Source: Desulfovibrionaceae bacterium (GTDB taxonomy: Bacteria > Desulfobacterota > Desulfovibrionia > Desulfovibrionales > Desulfovibrionaceae). Taken from it: DNA of 53,367 nucleotides. The position numbers and the translations under genes are program-made. Below, piece by piece: positions 34,685 through 44,302 of the stretch (positions are counted from its first letter, which is position 1; each line of letters opens with the position of its first letter). Where the stretch lies: positions 1 through 53,367 of the forward strand of contig JAFLSV010000012.1 of the NCBI GenBank assembly GCA_022510785.1, in the 5' to 3' direction. Below the pieces are notes generated by a model. The model had not been told where the DNA came from and made no database searches. It saw nothing but the letters and a program-made list of their open reading frames with translations.

Positions 34685-35132
34685 GAGGCTGGCCCCCTGT
34701 CCTGCCCTGGCCGGGGTGAGGGGCTGAAGCGGGACGGGCGCCGGGAGCGGAGCCGGGCTCTTCGTCCGGTTTCGGGCCGGACTCCTGCGCCCGGATGAGG
34801 TAGCGGGCGTCCATCCACACGTTGCGGAAGCCCGCGGCCACTCCCAGAAGCAGGCCGATGGCCGAGCCCGCCGGCCAGGAATCAAGCCACCTGTCCGCCA
34901 GCCAGCCCAGTCCTGCACCCACCGCGGGGCCGGTGACCATGTGCAGGCCCATGGCGCTGGCCGTGCCCAGCAGGCTGAACAGGCCGGGCCTGTCGGAGCG
35001 ATCCGTCCGATGGGTCTGCCGGGGACGCGCCGCGCCCGTCCCGGAAACGGTTTCGGGAATGGCCCCGGGGCTGGCCGGGCGGGCGGGTGGCGGAGATTTT
35101 TTCACGGCATGGGAAGCGGTTGGAGTTCTCAC
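34677..35132 (-). CDS. AtpZ/AtpI-family Fo assembly protein
   Basis: 151 residues from GTG 35132. The core, about residues 48-108, has two helices (FSLLGTASAMGLHMVTGPAVG and IGLLLGVAAGFRNVWMD) typical of the AtpZ/AtpQ family, flanked by Pro/Arg-rich low-complexity arms. Such proteins sit first in Fo operons and may help with ion traffic or assembly. The stop overlaps the next gene's ATG. No good ribosome site was seen before GTG 35132, so the start is uncertain. Confidence 0.68.
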   Translation of the reverse strand: MRTPTASHAVKKSPPPARPASPGAIPETVSGTGAARPRQTHRTDRSDRPGLFSLLGTASAMGLHMVTGPAVGAGLGWLADRWLDSWPAGSAIGLLLGVAAGFRNVWMDARYLIRAQESGPKPDEEPGSAPGARPASAPHPGQGRTGGQPHE

Positions 35133-35222
35133 GGGTTCGTGCTAAGGATGGGCGGAAGACGTCCTCCGGGAGTCTGCGTCCGCCACTCTATGCGTCCTTC
35201 ACTCTAGAGGAAAGGAGAGGCA

Positions 35223-35645
35223 ATGTCCATTGCCAGCGGAAATACCGTGCGTGTCCACTATGTGGGCCGCCTTGCCGACGGAACGGAGTTTGACCGCTCG
35301 CCGGCGGACAGCCCTCTGGTGTTTCAGGTGGGCTCGGGCCAGGTGATACCCGGTTTTGAGCGCGCCGTGACGGGGCGGGAGCAGGGTGACGCCTTTACGG
35401 TGGTCATCCCCGCCGCCGAAGCTTACGGCCCCCGCAACAGCGAGCTGCTCTTCACGGTGCCGCTCGCCCAGGTTCCCTCCAACATCGCGCCGGAGCCCGG
35501 CATGCTGCTCCATGTCAGCACCGATCAGGGCGAGCTGGAGGTACGGGTTCACGCCGTGGATGACGGGGGTCTGACCCTGGACGCCAATCATCCCCTGGCC
35601 GGGCAGGATTTGACTTTTGATCTGATCATTCTGGACGTCAGCTGA
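35223..35645 (+). CDS. FKBP-type peptidyl-prolyl isomerase, SlyD-like
   Basis: 140 residues. The FKBP core is clear: NTVRVHYVGRLADGTEFDRS, VIPGFERAVTGREQGDAFTV, and the inserted flap (AYGPRNSELLFTVPLAQVPS) typical of SlyD, which adds chaperone activity. The metal-binding His/Cys tail of E. coli SlyD is missing. It folds proteins in the cytoplasm. GGAAAGGAGAGG precedes ATG 35223. It is divergent from the atp operon. Confidence 0.92.
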   Translation: MSIASGNTVRVHYVGRLADGTEFDRSPADSPLVFQVGSGQVIPGFERAVTGREQGDAFTVVIPAAEAYGPRNSELLFTVPLAQVPSNIAPEPGMLLHVSTDQGELEVRVHAVDDGGLTLDANHPLAGQDLTFDLIILDVS

Positions 35646-35708
35646 GCCGCCGGCGCCGTTTTTGCCCGTGTGCGCCGTTTTCGCCCATTTTTTTCTGAAG
35701 GAGTTGGC

Positions 35709-37940
35709 ATGAGCGCCCGCAACGTCAGTCGCAGCAATGCAGTTCTTGAAATTTCCCGGCGCAGGAGGGAGGAAGGGCCGGATACCGGCCCCCTTCCGGC
35801 CGCGGACGCCCTTCACGCCGGCACGGCCGGGGAGGACCCCACGACCTTTTACGGCTGCAACGTCTTTGACGATAAGGCCATGCGCCGGCACCTGCCCCGC
35901 AGTGTGTACCGTTCGCTGCGCAAGACCATGGATCAGGGCGAGCGCCTTGACCCCGCCGTGGCCGATGTGGTGGCCAGCGCCATGAAGGACTGGGCCATGG
36001 AGCGCGGGGCCACCCACTACACCCATGTCTTCTATCCCCTGACCGGGCTCACCGCCGAAAAGCACGACGGTTTTCTGGTGCCCGACGGCATGGGCGGCGC
36101 CCTGGCCGAATTCAGCGGCACCATGCTGGTCAAGGGCGAGGCCGACGGCTCAAGCCTGCCCTCGGGAGGGCTGCGCTCCACCTTTGAGGCGCGGGGCTAT
36201 ACCGCCTGGGACGTGACCAGCCCGGCGTACCTCATGGAAAGCGCCGGGGGCCTGGTGCTGTGCGTTCCCACGGTGTTCCTGTCCTGGACGGGGCTGGCTC
36301 TGGACAAGAAAACGCCGCTTCTGCGCTCGGGCCAGGCCCTCAGTCGTCAGGCCCTGCGCGTGCTGCGCCTGTTCGGGGTGGAAAGTTCCCTGCCCGTGCT
36401 GTCCAATGGCGGGCTGGAGCAGGAATATTTTCTCATTGACGATCAGTTTGTCTCCGCCCGGCCCGATCTGCTGGTGGCCGGGCGCACCCTGTTCGGAGCG
36501 CGTCCCGCCAAGGGGCAGGAGTTTGAGGATCAGTACTACGGGGTGATTCCCAACCGGGTGCTGGCCTTCATGATGGATGTGGAAAAAAAGCTGTTCCGTC
36601 TGGGGGTGCCGGTGCGCACCCGGCACAACGAGGCCGCGCCCAGTCAGTACGAAATCGCCCCCATGTTCGAGACGGCCAACCTGGCCACGGATCACAACCA
36701 GCTCATCATGACCGTGCTGCGCAAAACCGCGCGGCGCCACGGCCTGGCCTGCCTGCTGCACGAAAAGCCCTTTGCCGGCATCAACGGCTCGGGCAAGCAT
36801 CTCAATTATTCCATCGGCAACGCCGAGCTGGGCAATTTGTTCGACCCCGGGGAAACCCCGCACGAAAACGCGCAGTTTCTGGTCTTCCTGTGCGCGGTGA
36901 TCCGGGCCGTGCACCGGCACGCGGGTTTTTTGCGGGCCGTGGTGGCCACGGCCTCCAACGACCTGCGCCTGGGCGCCCACGAGGCCCCGCCGGCCATCAT
37001 GTCCCTCTTTCTGGGCGATGAGCTCACCGACGTGCTGGAGCAGTTCCGGGCGGGCAGGGTCAAGGGCGCGGGCGAAAGGCGCATGATGAACGTGGGGGTG
37101 GACACCCTGCCGCCCCTGCCCGCCGACTCCGGCGACCGCAACCGCACCAGCCCCTTCGCCTTTGTGGGCAACCGTTTCGAGTTCCGGGCGGTGGGTTCGG
37201 CCATGTCCGCCGCCGGGGCGCTGGTGGCGCTCAACACCATGCTGGCCGAATCGCTGGACTTCGCCGCCACGTTTCTGGAGGAGCAGATGGCCGGAGGGGC
37301 GGTCAGCCTGGGGCAGGCCGTGCAGCGCCTTATCGAGGACGTGATGGAAGAGCACAGCGCCGTTATTTTCAACGGCGACGGCTATTCCGATATCTGGCAC
37401 CGCGAGGCCCAGCGCCGGGGCCTGCCCGATTACCCGGCCACCCCCGACGCCCTGACCGTGTTCAGTTCGCCGGAAGTCATTGATCTGTGCGAGGGCTACG
37501 GCGTGTTCACCCGGGCCGAGCTCAAGGCCCGGCAGGATATTTATCTCGAGCAGTACGTCAAGAGCGTGCGCACCGAGGCCAGCCTGGCCGCGCGCATGGC
37601 GCGCACCATGATTTACCCCGCCGTCTGCCGCTACAGGAAGGAGCTGGCGGATTCCGTGGCGGCGGCCCGCGCCCTGGATTTGCCCGCGGACGACGCCGCC
37701 CTGCGCGAGGTGGCGGAGCGCACGGCCCGCCTGGAGGAGGCCATGAACGCCCTGCGGGACGTCATGGAGGAAACGCGCTGGGCCGGACTGTCCGGCCCGC
37801 TGAAGAAGGCCCATTACTGCCTGCATGCGGTTCTGCCGTCCATGAGCGCGCTGCGCGCCCTGGCCGACGCCCTGGAAGAGCTGGTGGCCGACGATTTGTG
37901 GCCCCTGCCCAGCTATCAGGAAATGCTGTTCATGAAATAG
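35709..37940 (+). CDS. glnN: Glutamine synthetase type III (GlnN)
   Basis: 743 residues, the length of type III enzymes, which form glutamine from glutamate, ammonia and ATP. Clear parts: [15 protein letters not shown]/Glu site [47 protein letters not shown], and the catalytic [19 protein letters not shown]. Start ATG 35709 has AAGGAG before it. It appears to be a single unit ended by hairpins near 37960-38018. Type III is common in anaerobes and has no adenylylation site. Confidence 0.94.
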   Translation: MSARNVSRSNAVLEISRRRREEGPDTGPLPAADALHAGTAGEDPTTFYGCNVFDDKAMRRHLPRSVYRSLRKTMDQGERLDPAVADVVASAMKDWAMERGATHYTHVFYPLTGLTAEKHDGFLVPDGMGGALAEFSGTMLVKGEADGSSLPSGGLRSTFEARGYTAWDVTSPAYLMESAGGLVLCVPTVFLSWTGLALDKKTPLLRSGQALSRQALRVLRLFGVESSLPVLSNGGLEQEYFLIDDQFVSARPDLLVAGRTLFGARPAKGQEFEDQYYGVIPNRVLAFMMDVEKKLFRLGVPVRTRHNEAAPSQYEIAPMFETANLATDHNQLIMTVLRKTARRHGLACLLHEKPFAGINGSGKHLNYSIGNAELGNLFDPGETPHENAQFLVFLCAVIRAVHRHAGFLRAVVATASNDLRLGAHEAPPAIMSLFLGDELTDVLEQFRAGRVKGAGERRMMNVGVDTLPPLPADSGDRNRTSPFAFVGNRFEFRAVGSAMSAAGALVALNTMLAESLDFAATFLEEQMAGGAVSLGQAVQRLIEDVMEEHSAVIFNGDGYSDIWHREAQRRGLPDYPATPDALTVFSSPEVIDLCEGYGVFTRAELKARQDIYLEQYVKSVRTEASLAARMARTMIYPAVCRYRKELADSVAAARALDLPADDAALREVAERTARLEEAMNALRDVMEETRWAGLSGPLKKAHYCLHAVLPSMSALRALADALEELVADDLWPLPSYQEMLFMK

Positions 37941-37960
37941 GCGGCAGGCGGGGCCGCTCC

Positions 37961-38018
37961 GGGTCGGGCCAGGCCGATCCGGCCGGGATTTTTTTCGGGC
38001 CCGGACTGTTCGGGCCCG
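37961..38018 (+). terminator. Convergent terminator region between glnN and the ligase gene
   Basis: GGCC-containing inverted repeats (37966-37984) are followed by seven T (37989-37995), suited to end glnN transcription. Directly after, CGGGCCCG (37996-38003) and CGGGCCCG (38011-38018) form a perfect 8-bp stem with a 7-base loop, 19 bases past the stop of the minus-strand gene, though without a T-run on that strand. Confidence 0.6.
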
Positions 38019-38036
38019 GGCTCTCACAGGCTCGGC

Positions 38037-39323
38037 CTAGTCCAGACGCAGGTCGGTGACGCGCTTGGACTTGCCAAAGGAGCGGGGCAGGGCGCCGGGA
38101 TTCGTGATCTCCACGTCCATGCGGGCCAGCACGGCCTTGTGCAGGTGCTGGGCCATGCGCGCGGCGAGGTCGGCGTCGTTGTCCGCGCCAAAGCCCTGCT
38201 TGCGTTCCAGGGTCAGCTTCATGAAGTCCAGCCCCTCCCTGCGCGTGAGCTCGATGTGGTATTCCCCTCCCAGTTCCGGATAATGCTGGATGACGTCGCT
38301 GATCTGGCCGGGGTAGATGTTCACTCCCCGGAAGATGATCATGTCGTCCGAGCGGCCCAGCAGCCGGTCGTGCCGGGGCATGGCGCAACCGCAGGCGCAG
38401 CGGCCGGGGATGAAGCGCGACAGATCGCGGGTGCGGTAGCGGATGAGGGGTGCGGCCTCCTTGCAGAGGCTTGTCACCACCATTTCGCCCACTTCGCCCG
38501 GGGCCACGGGCTGCAGGGTGCCGGGGTCGATAATTTCCATATAGAAGAGATCCGCCCAGTAGTGCAGGCCCTGGTGCTCCTCGCAGTCGATGGCCGTGCC
38601 CGGGCCGTACATTTCGGTCATGCCGCCGATGTCGAAGCAGTGTTCCAGCCCCAGCTTCTCCATGATGCTGGCCCGCATCTTGGCGCTGCTGGCCTCGGCC
38701 CCGAAGATGGCCCGGCGCAGGCGGATTTTGTCCAGCAGGCCGTGGCGTTCCACCTCTTCGCCCATGAGCAGGGCCATGGACGCGGTGCAGCCTATGCAGG
38801 TCGTGCCCATGTCCTGCAAAAGCTGCAGGTGGATGTCCAGGTTGCCCGGCCCCACGGGAATGGTCAGGGCGCCGAACAGCTCGCTGCCCAGCTGAAAGCC
38901 CGCGCCCGCCGTCCACAGGCCATAGCCCACGGCCACCTGAATGCGGTCGTCGGGGCTGAGGCCGGCCAGCTCGAAGCAGCGGGCCATCTGCAGGGCAAAG
39001 GTGTCAATATCCTTGCGGGTATAGGCCAGCACCTTGCGCTTGCCCGTGGTGCCGGACGAGGCGTGGATGCGCAGGATGTCGTGCTCGGGCACGGACAGGA
39101 GCGGCAGGGGGTAGCCCTCGCGCAGGTCGTCGGTGGTGGTGAAGGGGAGCTTTCGCACGTCGTCCAGGCTGCGGATATCCTCTGGCCGGATGTCGCCCAG
39201 CTTGGCCCGGTACTGCGGGCTGCCCGCCAGGGCGTGGCCGATGGTCCAGCGCACGCCCTCCAGCTGCCGCCGGGCCAGTTCGTCTTCACTGTACTGGGGA
39301 ATAAAACGATTTTTGTTAACCAT
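38037..39323 (-). CDS. Phenylacetate-CoA ligase-like AMP-forming ligase
   Basis: 428 residues. It activates a carboxylic acid with ATP to an acyl-AMP and then to the CoA thioester. The AMP-binding motif HASSGTTGKRKVLAYTRKDI is clear, then GIGGM-type FDIGGMTEMYGPGTAIDC, and the C-terminal MIIFRGVNIYPGQISD and late Lys region. Desulfovibrio species often carry several of these, for phenylacetate or indoleacetate; the true substrate is unknown. ATG 39323 was chosen by family fit. It reads divergently from purD. Confidence 0.9.
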   Translation of the reverse strand: MVNKNRFIPQYSEDELARRQLEGVRWTIGHALAGSPQYRAKLGDIRPEDIRSLDDVRKLPFTTTDDLREGYPLPLLSVPEHDILRIHASSGTTGKRKVLAYTRKDIDTFALQMARCFELAGLSPDDRIQVAVGYGLWTAGAGFQLGSELFGALTIPVGPGNLDIHLQLLQDMGTTCIGCTASMALLMGEEVERHGLLDKIRLRRAIFGAEASSAKMRASIMEKLGLEHCFDIGGMTEMYGPGTAIDCEEHQGLHYWADLFYMEIIDPGTLQPVAPGEVGEMVVTSLCKEAAPLIRYRTRDLSRFIPGRCACGCAMPRHDRLLGRSDDMIIFRGVNIYPGQISDVIQHYPELGGEYHIELTRREGLDFMKLTLERKQGFGADNDADLAARMAQHLHKAVLARMDVEITNPGALPRSFGKSKRVTDLRLD

Positions 39324-39567
39324 GATGTCACTCCACACACGGGCACCCGCTCCATGCGAAAGACGCAGGCCTTGAATCAGGAAGCGCCGGAAGAACAGGT
39401 TCCGGAATCCTTTCAAGGGCGAATATCCCCCGCATAACGGGATGGTTGTTATTTAAGCGCGATGCGGCTAATCTTGCGCCGACGGGCCGCTCTCACGGCA
39501 ACGATTCCTTGTATCATGTTCGTCGCCGGAGGGAAAGCCTCCGCCAGGGGCCGGGCCCGCGCCGCCT

Positions 39568-39609
39568 GGGGCCGGAAGGGACAGGCGGCCCCGTTTTTGC
39601 GCTTTTTTT
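39568..39609 (+). terminator. Hairpin plus T-runs in the purD leader
   Basis: GGGGCCG (39568-39574) and CGGCCCC (39586-39592) form a perfect 7-bp stem with an 11-base loop, followed by five T and, after GCGC, seven T (39603-39609). It ends 17 bases before the purD start. The upstream gene runs the other way, so this looks like an attenuator in the purD 5' leader. A competing GGGGCC at 39547 could form an alternative stem. Confidence 0.5.
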
Positions 39610-39625
39610 CCGCAACGGAGGCATC

Positions 39626-40918
39626 ATGCGAATTCTTGTTATCGGTTCCGGCGGACGCGAACACGCCCTGGTCTGGAAGCTGAGGCAAAGCCCCCTCGTG
39701 GCGGGTTCTGAAGACATTTTTGTGGCGCCCGGCAACGGAGGCACGGCGTCGCTGGCCGTGAACGTTCCCCTGAAGGAGAGCGAGATTTCCGCCCTGGTGG
39801 ACTTCGCCCGCTCCCGCCATATCGATCTGGTGGTGCCCGGCCCGGAACTGCCCCTGACCCTGGGCGTCACCGACGCCATGAACGCGGCGGGCATAGCCTG
39901 CTTTGGCCCCGTTGCCGCCTGCGCCCGGCTGGAGGGCAGCAAGTCTTTCGCCAAGGAAGTCATGAACGCGGCGGGCGTGCCCACGGCCGCCTACGGAGTT
40001 TTCCGCGATTTGGACAGCGCCCGGGCCTTTGTCCGCTCCCACGGAGCGCCGCTGGTGGTCAAGGCCGACGGCCTGGCCGCGGGCAAGGGCGTGATCATCG
40101 CCCATACGGAAGCGGAGGCACTGGAGGCCCTCGATGCCATGTTCAGCGGCCAGCGCTTTGGCGAGGCCGGGCGGATTGTGGTCGTGGAAGAATTTTTGCA
40201 GGGCGAGGAAGTGTCGCTTTTGTGCTTCTGCGACGGCCTCAGCGCCCTGCCCCTGCCCTCGGCCCAGGATCACAAGGCGGCCTTTGACAACGATGAGGGC
40301 CCCAACACCGGAGGCATGGGCGCGTACAGCCCCGCCCCGGTACTGCCCGATGCCGGCCTGGAGCGCCTGACCGACCTCACGGTTCGGCCGGTTCTGCGCC
40401 TGATGGCCGAACGGGGCACGCCCTTCCGGGGCATTCTGTACGCCGGGCTCATGATGACGGCCGACGGCCCCAGGGTGCTGGAATACAATGTGCGCTTTGG
40501 CGACCCCGAATGCCAGCCCCTGCTCATGCGCCTCACAAGCGATCTGGCTGACCTCATGCTGGCCGGGGCGCGGGGTGAGCTGGCCTCGCGCCGTCTGGAC
40601 ATCCGGCCCGAAGCGGCCCTGGGTGTGGTCATGGCGGCGGAGGGCTACCCCGGCGGCTATGCCAAAGGCATGAGCATCGAAGGACTGGATGAGGCGGAAA
40701 GCCTGGACGGCGTGCGCGTGTTTCAGGCCGGAACGAGGCGCGAGGGCGACAGGCTGCTGGCCTCGGGGGGCCGGGTGCTGTGTGTGAGCGCCCTGGGGGC
40801 CACCCTGGCCGAGGCCCGGGATCGGGCCTATGCGGGCGTGTCCCGCGTGCGTATGGACAAGTCCCGCTTTCGCCGCGATATTGGCGTCAAGGGTCTGAAA
40901 CGTCTGCATCTTCTTTGA
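39626..40918 (+). CDS. purD: Phosphoribosylamine-glycine ligase
   Basis: 430 residues. The second step of purine synthesis, joining glycine to phosphoribosylamine with ATP. It opens with [18 protein letters not shown], has the ATP-grasp core ([38 protein letters not shown]) and the GARS signature region ([25 protein letters not shown]). ATG 39626 gives the exact family start; the long upstream open frame is an artefact. GGAGGCATC precedes the start. purE follows after 27 bases. Confidence 0.96.
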   Translation: MRILVIGSGGREHALVWKLRQSPLVAGSEDIFVAPGNGGTASLAVNVPLKESEISALVDFARSRHIDLVVPGPELPLTLGVTDAMNAAGIACFGPVAACARLEGSKSFAKEVMNAAGVPTAAYGVFRDLDSARAFVRSHGAPLVVKADGLAAGKGVIIAHTEAEALEALDAMFSGQRFGEAGRIVVVEEFLQGEEVSLLCFCDGLSALPLPSAQDHKAAFDNDEGPNTGGMGAYSPAPVLPDAGLERLTDLTVRPVLRLMAERGTPFRGILYAGLMMTADGPRVLEYNVRFGDPECQPLLMRLTSDLADLMLAGARGELASRRLDIRPEAALGVVMAAEGYPGGYAKGMSIEGLDEAESLDGVRVFQAGTRREGDRLLASGGRVLCVSALGATLAEARDRAYAGVSRVRMDKSRFRRDIGVKGLKRLHLL

Positions 40919-40945
40919 GCCGTTTTTGAAACGTTGAGGTTTGTC

Positions 40946-41479
40946 ATGCCCAAAGTTGCCGTTTTTCTGGGATCCGCCTCGGACGAGGCCGTTATGGCGC
41001 CCTGTGCCGAAATTCTCGACAGGCTGGGCATATCCTATCGCTTCACCGTGTCCTCGGCCCATCGCAGCCCCGAGCGCACCGAAGCGCTGACCCGTGAGCT
41101 CGAGGCCGAAGGCTGTCAGGTTTTCATCTGCGCGGCGGGCATGGCCGCCCATCTGGCCGGGGCCGTGGCCGCGCGCACCCTCAAACCCGTCATTGGCGTG
41201 CCCGTCTCCGGCGCGGCCCTGGGCGGTCTGGACGCCCTTCTGTCCACGGTGCAGATGCCTCCGGGCTTTCCGGTGGGCACGGTGGCCCTGGACAAGGCCG
41301 GGGCCAGAAACGCCGCCTGGCTGGCCGCCCAGATTCTGGCCCTGAACGATCCCGCCCTGGCTTCCGTCCTCCGGGACGAGCGCGCGGCCTTTAAAAATTC
41401 GGTGGACAGGGCGGGCCGCGAACTGGAAGCCAGGTACGGAAAACCTCAACCGCACGAACGCGCAGGAGATACGCTATGA
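40946..41479 (+). CDS. purE: N5-carboxyaminoimidazole ribonucleotide mutase
   Basis: 177 residues. It moves the carboxyl group of N5-CAIR to C4 in purine synthesis. [40 protein letters not shown] (with the Asp/His active-site segment), [20 protein letters not shown] and [16 protein letters not shown] cover the whole fold. Class I length. The stop overlaps the next gene's ATG, so translation is coupled. purK is not seen here, so its usual substrate must be made elsewhere or by the class II route. Confidence 0.95.
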   Translation: MPKVAVFLGSASDEAVMAPCAEILDRLGISYRFTVSSAHRSPERTEALTRELEAEGCQVFICAAGMAAHLAGAVAARTLKPVIGVPVSGAALGGLDALLSTVQMPPGFPVGTVALDKAGARNAAWLAAQILALNDPALASVLRDERAAFKNSVDRAGRELEARYGKPQPHERAGDTL

Positions 41480-42519
41480 ACGCAAGCATTAAGGACAGGG
41501 CGCGCGAGCGCATGAAGGGCTTTTGCCGGGTATGCCCGCAGTGCGACGGCAAAAACTGCGCGAGCGGCGTGCCGGGCATGGGCGGATTGGGCACCGGGGC
41601 GGCCTTTCGGGCCAATGCGGAGGCTCTGCGCCAGGTTCGCCTGACCATGCGCTGCCTGCACGGGGTCACCTCTCCCCGCACGGATACCGAATTTCTGGGC
41701 CTGAAGCTGTCGCTGCCCGTGCTGGCCGCGCCCATTGGCGGCGTATCCTATAATATGGGCGGCCAGGACGTGGACGAGGAGCAATACTGCGAAGCCATCA
41801 TCGGGGGCTCGCGCGCGGCGGGCATTATCGGCTGCGGCGGCGACGGCGTGCCCGATGTCATCCACAAGTCCGCCTTTGCCAGCATCCGCAAGGCGGGCGG
41901 CTGGGGCATCCCCTTTGTCAAGCCATGGGAAGGCGACGAGCTGAACCGCAAGCTGGACATGGCCCTGGAAACGGGCTGCGCCGTGGTGGGCGTGGACGTG
42001 GACGCCGCGGGCCTGGTGACCCTGCGCAAACAGGGGCGGCCGGTGTCGCCCAAAACGCCCGCCGAACTGGCGGCCATGGCGGATCGTGTGCATCGCGGCG
42101 GCGCGAAGTTCATGATCAAGGGCGTGATGAGCGTGGCCGACGCCCAGGTGGCGCTGGAGGCCGGGGTGGATGCGCTGGTGGTGTCCAACCATGGCGGCCG
42201 GGTGCTGGACAGCACCCCGGGCACGGCGGAAGTTCTGCCCCGCGTGGCCGCCTTTGTGCGCGGCCGCGCGGCGGTGCTGGCGGACGGCGGCGTGCGCGAC
42301 GGAGTGGATGTGCTCAAAATGCTGGCCCTGGGCGCGTCCGCCGTGCTCATCGGGCGGCCTTTCAGCATCGCGGCCATGGGCGGCCTCGGCGAGGGCGTGG
42401 CGGCCTATATTGAGGAGCTGCGCGGCCAGCTGCTGTCGGCCATGACCCTGACCTGCTGCCCGGATGTGGCGTCCGCCGGGGAATGGCTGCTGGATGGCGG
42501 GGGCGTGAAGTGCTGCTGA
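41476..42519 (+). CDS. FMN-dependent alpha-hydroxy-acid oxidising protein
   Basis: 347 residues of the lactate oxidase/L-lactate dehydrogenase fold. The FMN/substrate sites show PVLAAPIGGVSYNMGG, KFMIKGVMSVADAQVALEAG with the Lys, ALVVSNHGGRVLDSTPG with the catalytic His and Arg, and LADGGVRDGVDVLKMLALG. The N-terminus adds a Cys-rich segment, CRVCPQCDGKNC (Cys17, 20, 23, 28), that could bind metal or an Fe-S cluster and is not in classic members. It overlaps purE by ATGA, so it shares an operon with purine genes. True substrate unknown. Confidence 0.85.
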   Translation: MNASIKDRARERMKGFCRVCPQCDGKNCASGVPGMGGLGTGAAFRANAEALRQVRLTMRCLHGVTSPRTDTEFLGLKLSLPVLAAPIGGVSYNMGGQDVDEEQYCEAIIGGSRAAGIIGCGGDGVPDVIHKSAFASIRKAGGWGIPFVKPWEGDELNRKLDMALETGCAVVGVDVDAAGLVTLRKQGRPVSPKTPAELAAMADRVHRGGAKFMIKGVMSVADAQVALEAGVDALVVSNHGGRVLDSTPGTAEVLPRVAAFVRGRAAVLADGGVRDGVDVLKMLALGASAVLIGRPFSIAAMGGLGEGVAAYIEELRGQLLSAMTLTCCPDVASAGEWLLDGGGVKCC

Positions 42520-43313
42520 TTGTCGCCCTGTATCTTGCCTGCGGCGTGGCGGCCGGCTTTCTGGCCGGCCTTCTGGGTATAGGCGGCGGCCTGGTGGTGG
42601 TGCCCCTGCTGATGCTCATTTTCAGCGTTCAGGCCGTCATGTCGCCGGATGTGGCCATGCATGTGGCGGTGGCGACCTCGCTCTCCTGCATTCTGTTCAC
42701 GGCTGTTTCCAGCGCCCGGGCCCATGCGCGCCGGGGCTCGGTGTCCTGGCACTATGTGCGCGGGCTGGCCCCGGGCATTGTGGCGGGCACCCTGCTGGGC
42801 TCCTTCGGGGCGCGTTGTATTTCCGGATTTGGTCTGCGCGCCTTTTTTGTGGTGTTTCTGCTGTGCATTGCCACCCAGATGCTGCTGGATTTGTATCCCA
42901 AAGCCAGCGGCCGCACTCCCAAAGCGCCCGCTCTGGCCGGGGCGGGCCTGCTCATCGGCGGCGTGTCCAGCCTGGTGGGCCTGGGGGGCGGCAGCCTGAC
43001 CGTGCCCTTTTTGCGCTGGAGCGGAGTGGATTTGCACAAGGCCGTGGGCACCTCGTCGGCGGTGGGCTGGTTCATTGCCGTGGCGGGAACCCTGGGCTTT
43101 GTGGCGTCCGGCTGGGGCGATCCGCTTCTGCCCGACTGGTCCCTGGGCTATGTCAGCGTGCCCGCCACCCTGGGCATTGCCTGCACCAGCGTGTTCTTCG
43201 CGCCCGTGGGGGCGCGGCTCTCCCACGCGTTGCCGGTTTCCAGCCTGCGCAAGGTGTTCGCCGTGTTTTTGTACATCACCGCCGCAAACATGATCTGGGG
43301 CATGATCCATTAA
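42510..43313 (+). CDS. TauE/SafE-type membrane permease
   Basis: 267 residues from GTG 42510 (or 276 from ATG 42483). At least seven membrane helices are visible in two repeats, each with the Gly-rich family loop (LAGLLGIGGGLVVVPLLM and SLVGLGGGSLTVPFLRW). TauE/SafE proteins move sulfonates, sulfite or related anions out of or into the cell. It overlaps the FMN enzyme, so it could transport that enzyme's substrate or product. A strong terminator follows. Confidence 0.88.
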   Translation: MLLIVALYLACGVAAGFLAGLLGIGGGLVVVPLLMLIFSVQAVMSPDVAMHVAVATSLSCILFTAVSSARAHARRGSVSWHYVRGLAPGIVAGTLLGSFGARCISGFGLRAFFVVFLLCIATQMLLDLYPKASGRTPKAPALAGAGLLIGGVSSLVGLGGGSLTVPFLRWSGVDLHKAVGTSSAVGWFIAVAGTLGFVASGWGDPLLPDWSLGYVSVPATLGIACTSVFFAPVGARLSHALPVSSLRKVFAVFLYITAANMIWGMIH

Positions 43314-43381
43314 CCTCCCGGCCTGCCTGGGCGGCTTATCCGTGCCGCGCCCCCGGCGCTGTGGACGGGCATGAGCTTTGC

Positions 43382-43420
43382 GGGGGCGCGCAGTGATTAC
43401 GGCGCGCCCCCGGCGTTTTT
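43382..43420 (+). terminator. Intrinsic terminator after the TauE-like gene
   Basis: GGGGGCGCGC (43382-43391) and GCGCGCCCCC (43402-43411) form a perfect 10-bp stem with a 10-base loop, followed by GGCG and five T (43416-43420). Likely end of the purD-purE-FMN oxidoreductase-TauE unit. Confidence 0.75.
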
Positions 43421-43423
43421 GGA

Positions 43424-43657
43424 TTACCGGTTGTGGCCGTATACTCCGCCGGCAAGGGCGCCGAGGCCGCCGCCGATAAGCGCGCCCACGCCCGCGTTGC
43501 CGCCCGCAATGGCGGACAGGCCCGCGCCGCCGAGGGCGCCAAGGGCTCCGCCGCTGAGGGCGCCGGACTGGGTTCGGCTGAGGTTGGTGCAGCCCGCGCT
43601 GCCGAGGGCGAGAATCAGGCTCAGGGATGCGGCCGCAAGGCCGTGGCAAAAACTCAT
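43424..43657 (-). CDS. Glycine-zipper lipoprotein
   Basis: 77 residues. The signal peptide (LAAASLSLILALGSAGC) ends in a lipobox. The mature part is Gly/Ala-rich with repeated small-residue spacing (SGGALGALGGAGLSAIAGGN, LIGGGLGALAGGVYGHN), the glycine-zipper pattern of small outer-membrane lipoproteins (YMGG/OmpA-linked type). AGGAG precedes ATG 43657. It lies just downstream of another exported protein gene on the same strand. Confidence 0.8.
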   Translation of the reverse strand: MSFCHGLAAASLSLILALGSAGCTNLSRTQSGALSGGALGALGGAGLSAIAGGNAGVGALIGGGLGALAGGVYGHNR

Positions 43658-43661
43658 GGGC

Positions 43662-44081
43662 TTAGCTCCTGGCGGGAAGGGCTGGAACAAGCATCTCTTT
43701 CCAGAGCACGTCAAACACATGGCGGTCTTTCTGGGAGGGATGGGCCGTGTAAAAGGCGTCAAGGCGATCCACGATGGCCTGGCGCGGCGTGTTGTCAAAG
43801 GCGGCCGTCCAGCCCCGCTGGAAGGGTGACAGCGCCGCCGGCGCGCCGGTGACTTTCGCCTGTTCCTGGCCAAGGGCCATTTCCATGGCAAGGCCGCATT
43901 CCACACCCAGCAGGAAGCTGAGCTTGTTGGCGTTGTCCGAATCCATCCATGTGTAGCCGTTGAGCGTTCCGCCGGAAGAACCGCCGGGCGCCGGGCTTTC
44001 GGCCCCGGCCTGCCGGGGCGCGAGCAGCGCGGCGCAGATCAGCAGCGCGGCGGCGCAGGAAGAAAGAGCGGGTTTAATCAT
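43662..44081 (-). CDS. Exported hypothetical protein
   Basis: 139 residues with a clear signal peptide (SSCAAALLICAALLAPRQAGA) cleaved after AGA. The mature part begins with a low-complexity Gly/Ser stretch, then a folded part (YTWMDSDNANKLSFLLGVEC, RQAIVDRLDAFYTAHPS) ending in VFDVLWKEMLVPAL. No family recognised; periplasmic. GGAGACG precedes ATG 44081. The 3' end lies 4 bases from the next gene's start, so they form an operon. Confidence 0.65.
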   Translation of the reverse strand: MIKPALSSCAAALLICAALLAPRQAGAESPAPGGSSGGTLNGYTWMDSDNANKLSFLLGVECGLAMEMALGQEQAKVTGAPAALSPFQRGWTAAFDNTPRQAIVDRLDAFYTAHPSQKDRHVFDVLWKEMLVPALPARS

Positions 44082-44302
44082 ATCGTCTCCTTGGGCGTGC
44101 GCGCCCGCACGGGAGCGGCGCGCATGATGACTTGGGGCGCGGCCGCCCTGTCCCCGCGGGCGGGCTTTGGCGCTTCGCCAGAGTCAGGTGTACCCGTGCG
44201 GGGCCTTGGACGATATGATAATCAGGACAGAGATCGTCAGCTTTGCGATGATTCCGGGAAGAACTTTGAGGGCCTCCCCAAGAGGGCCGTGAAAAGGAAA
44301 TG

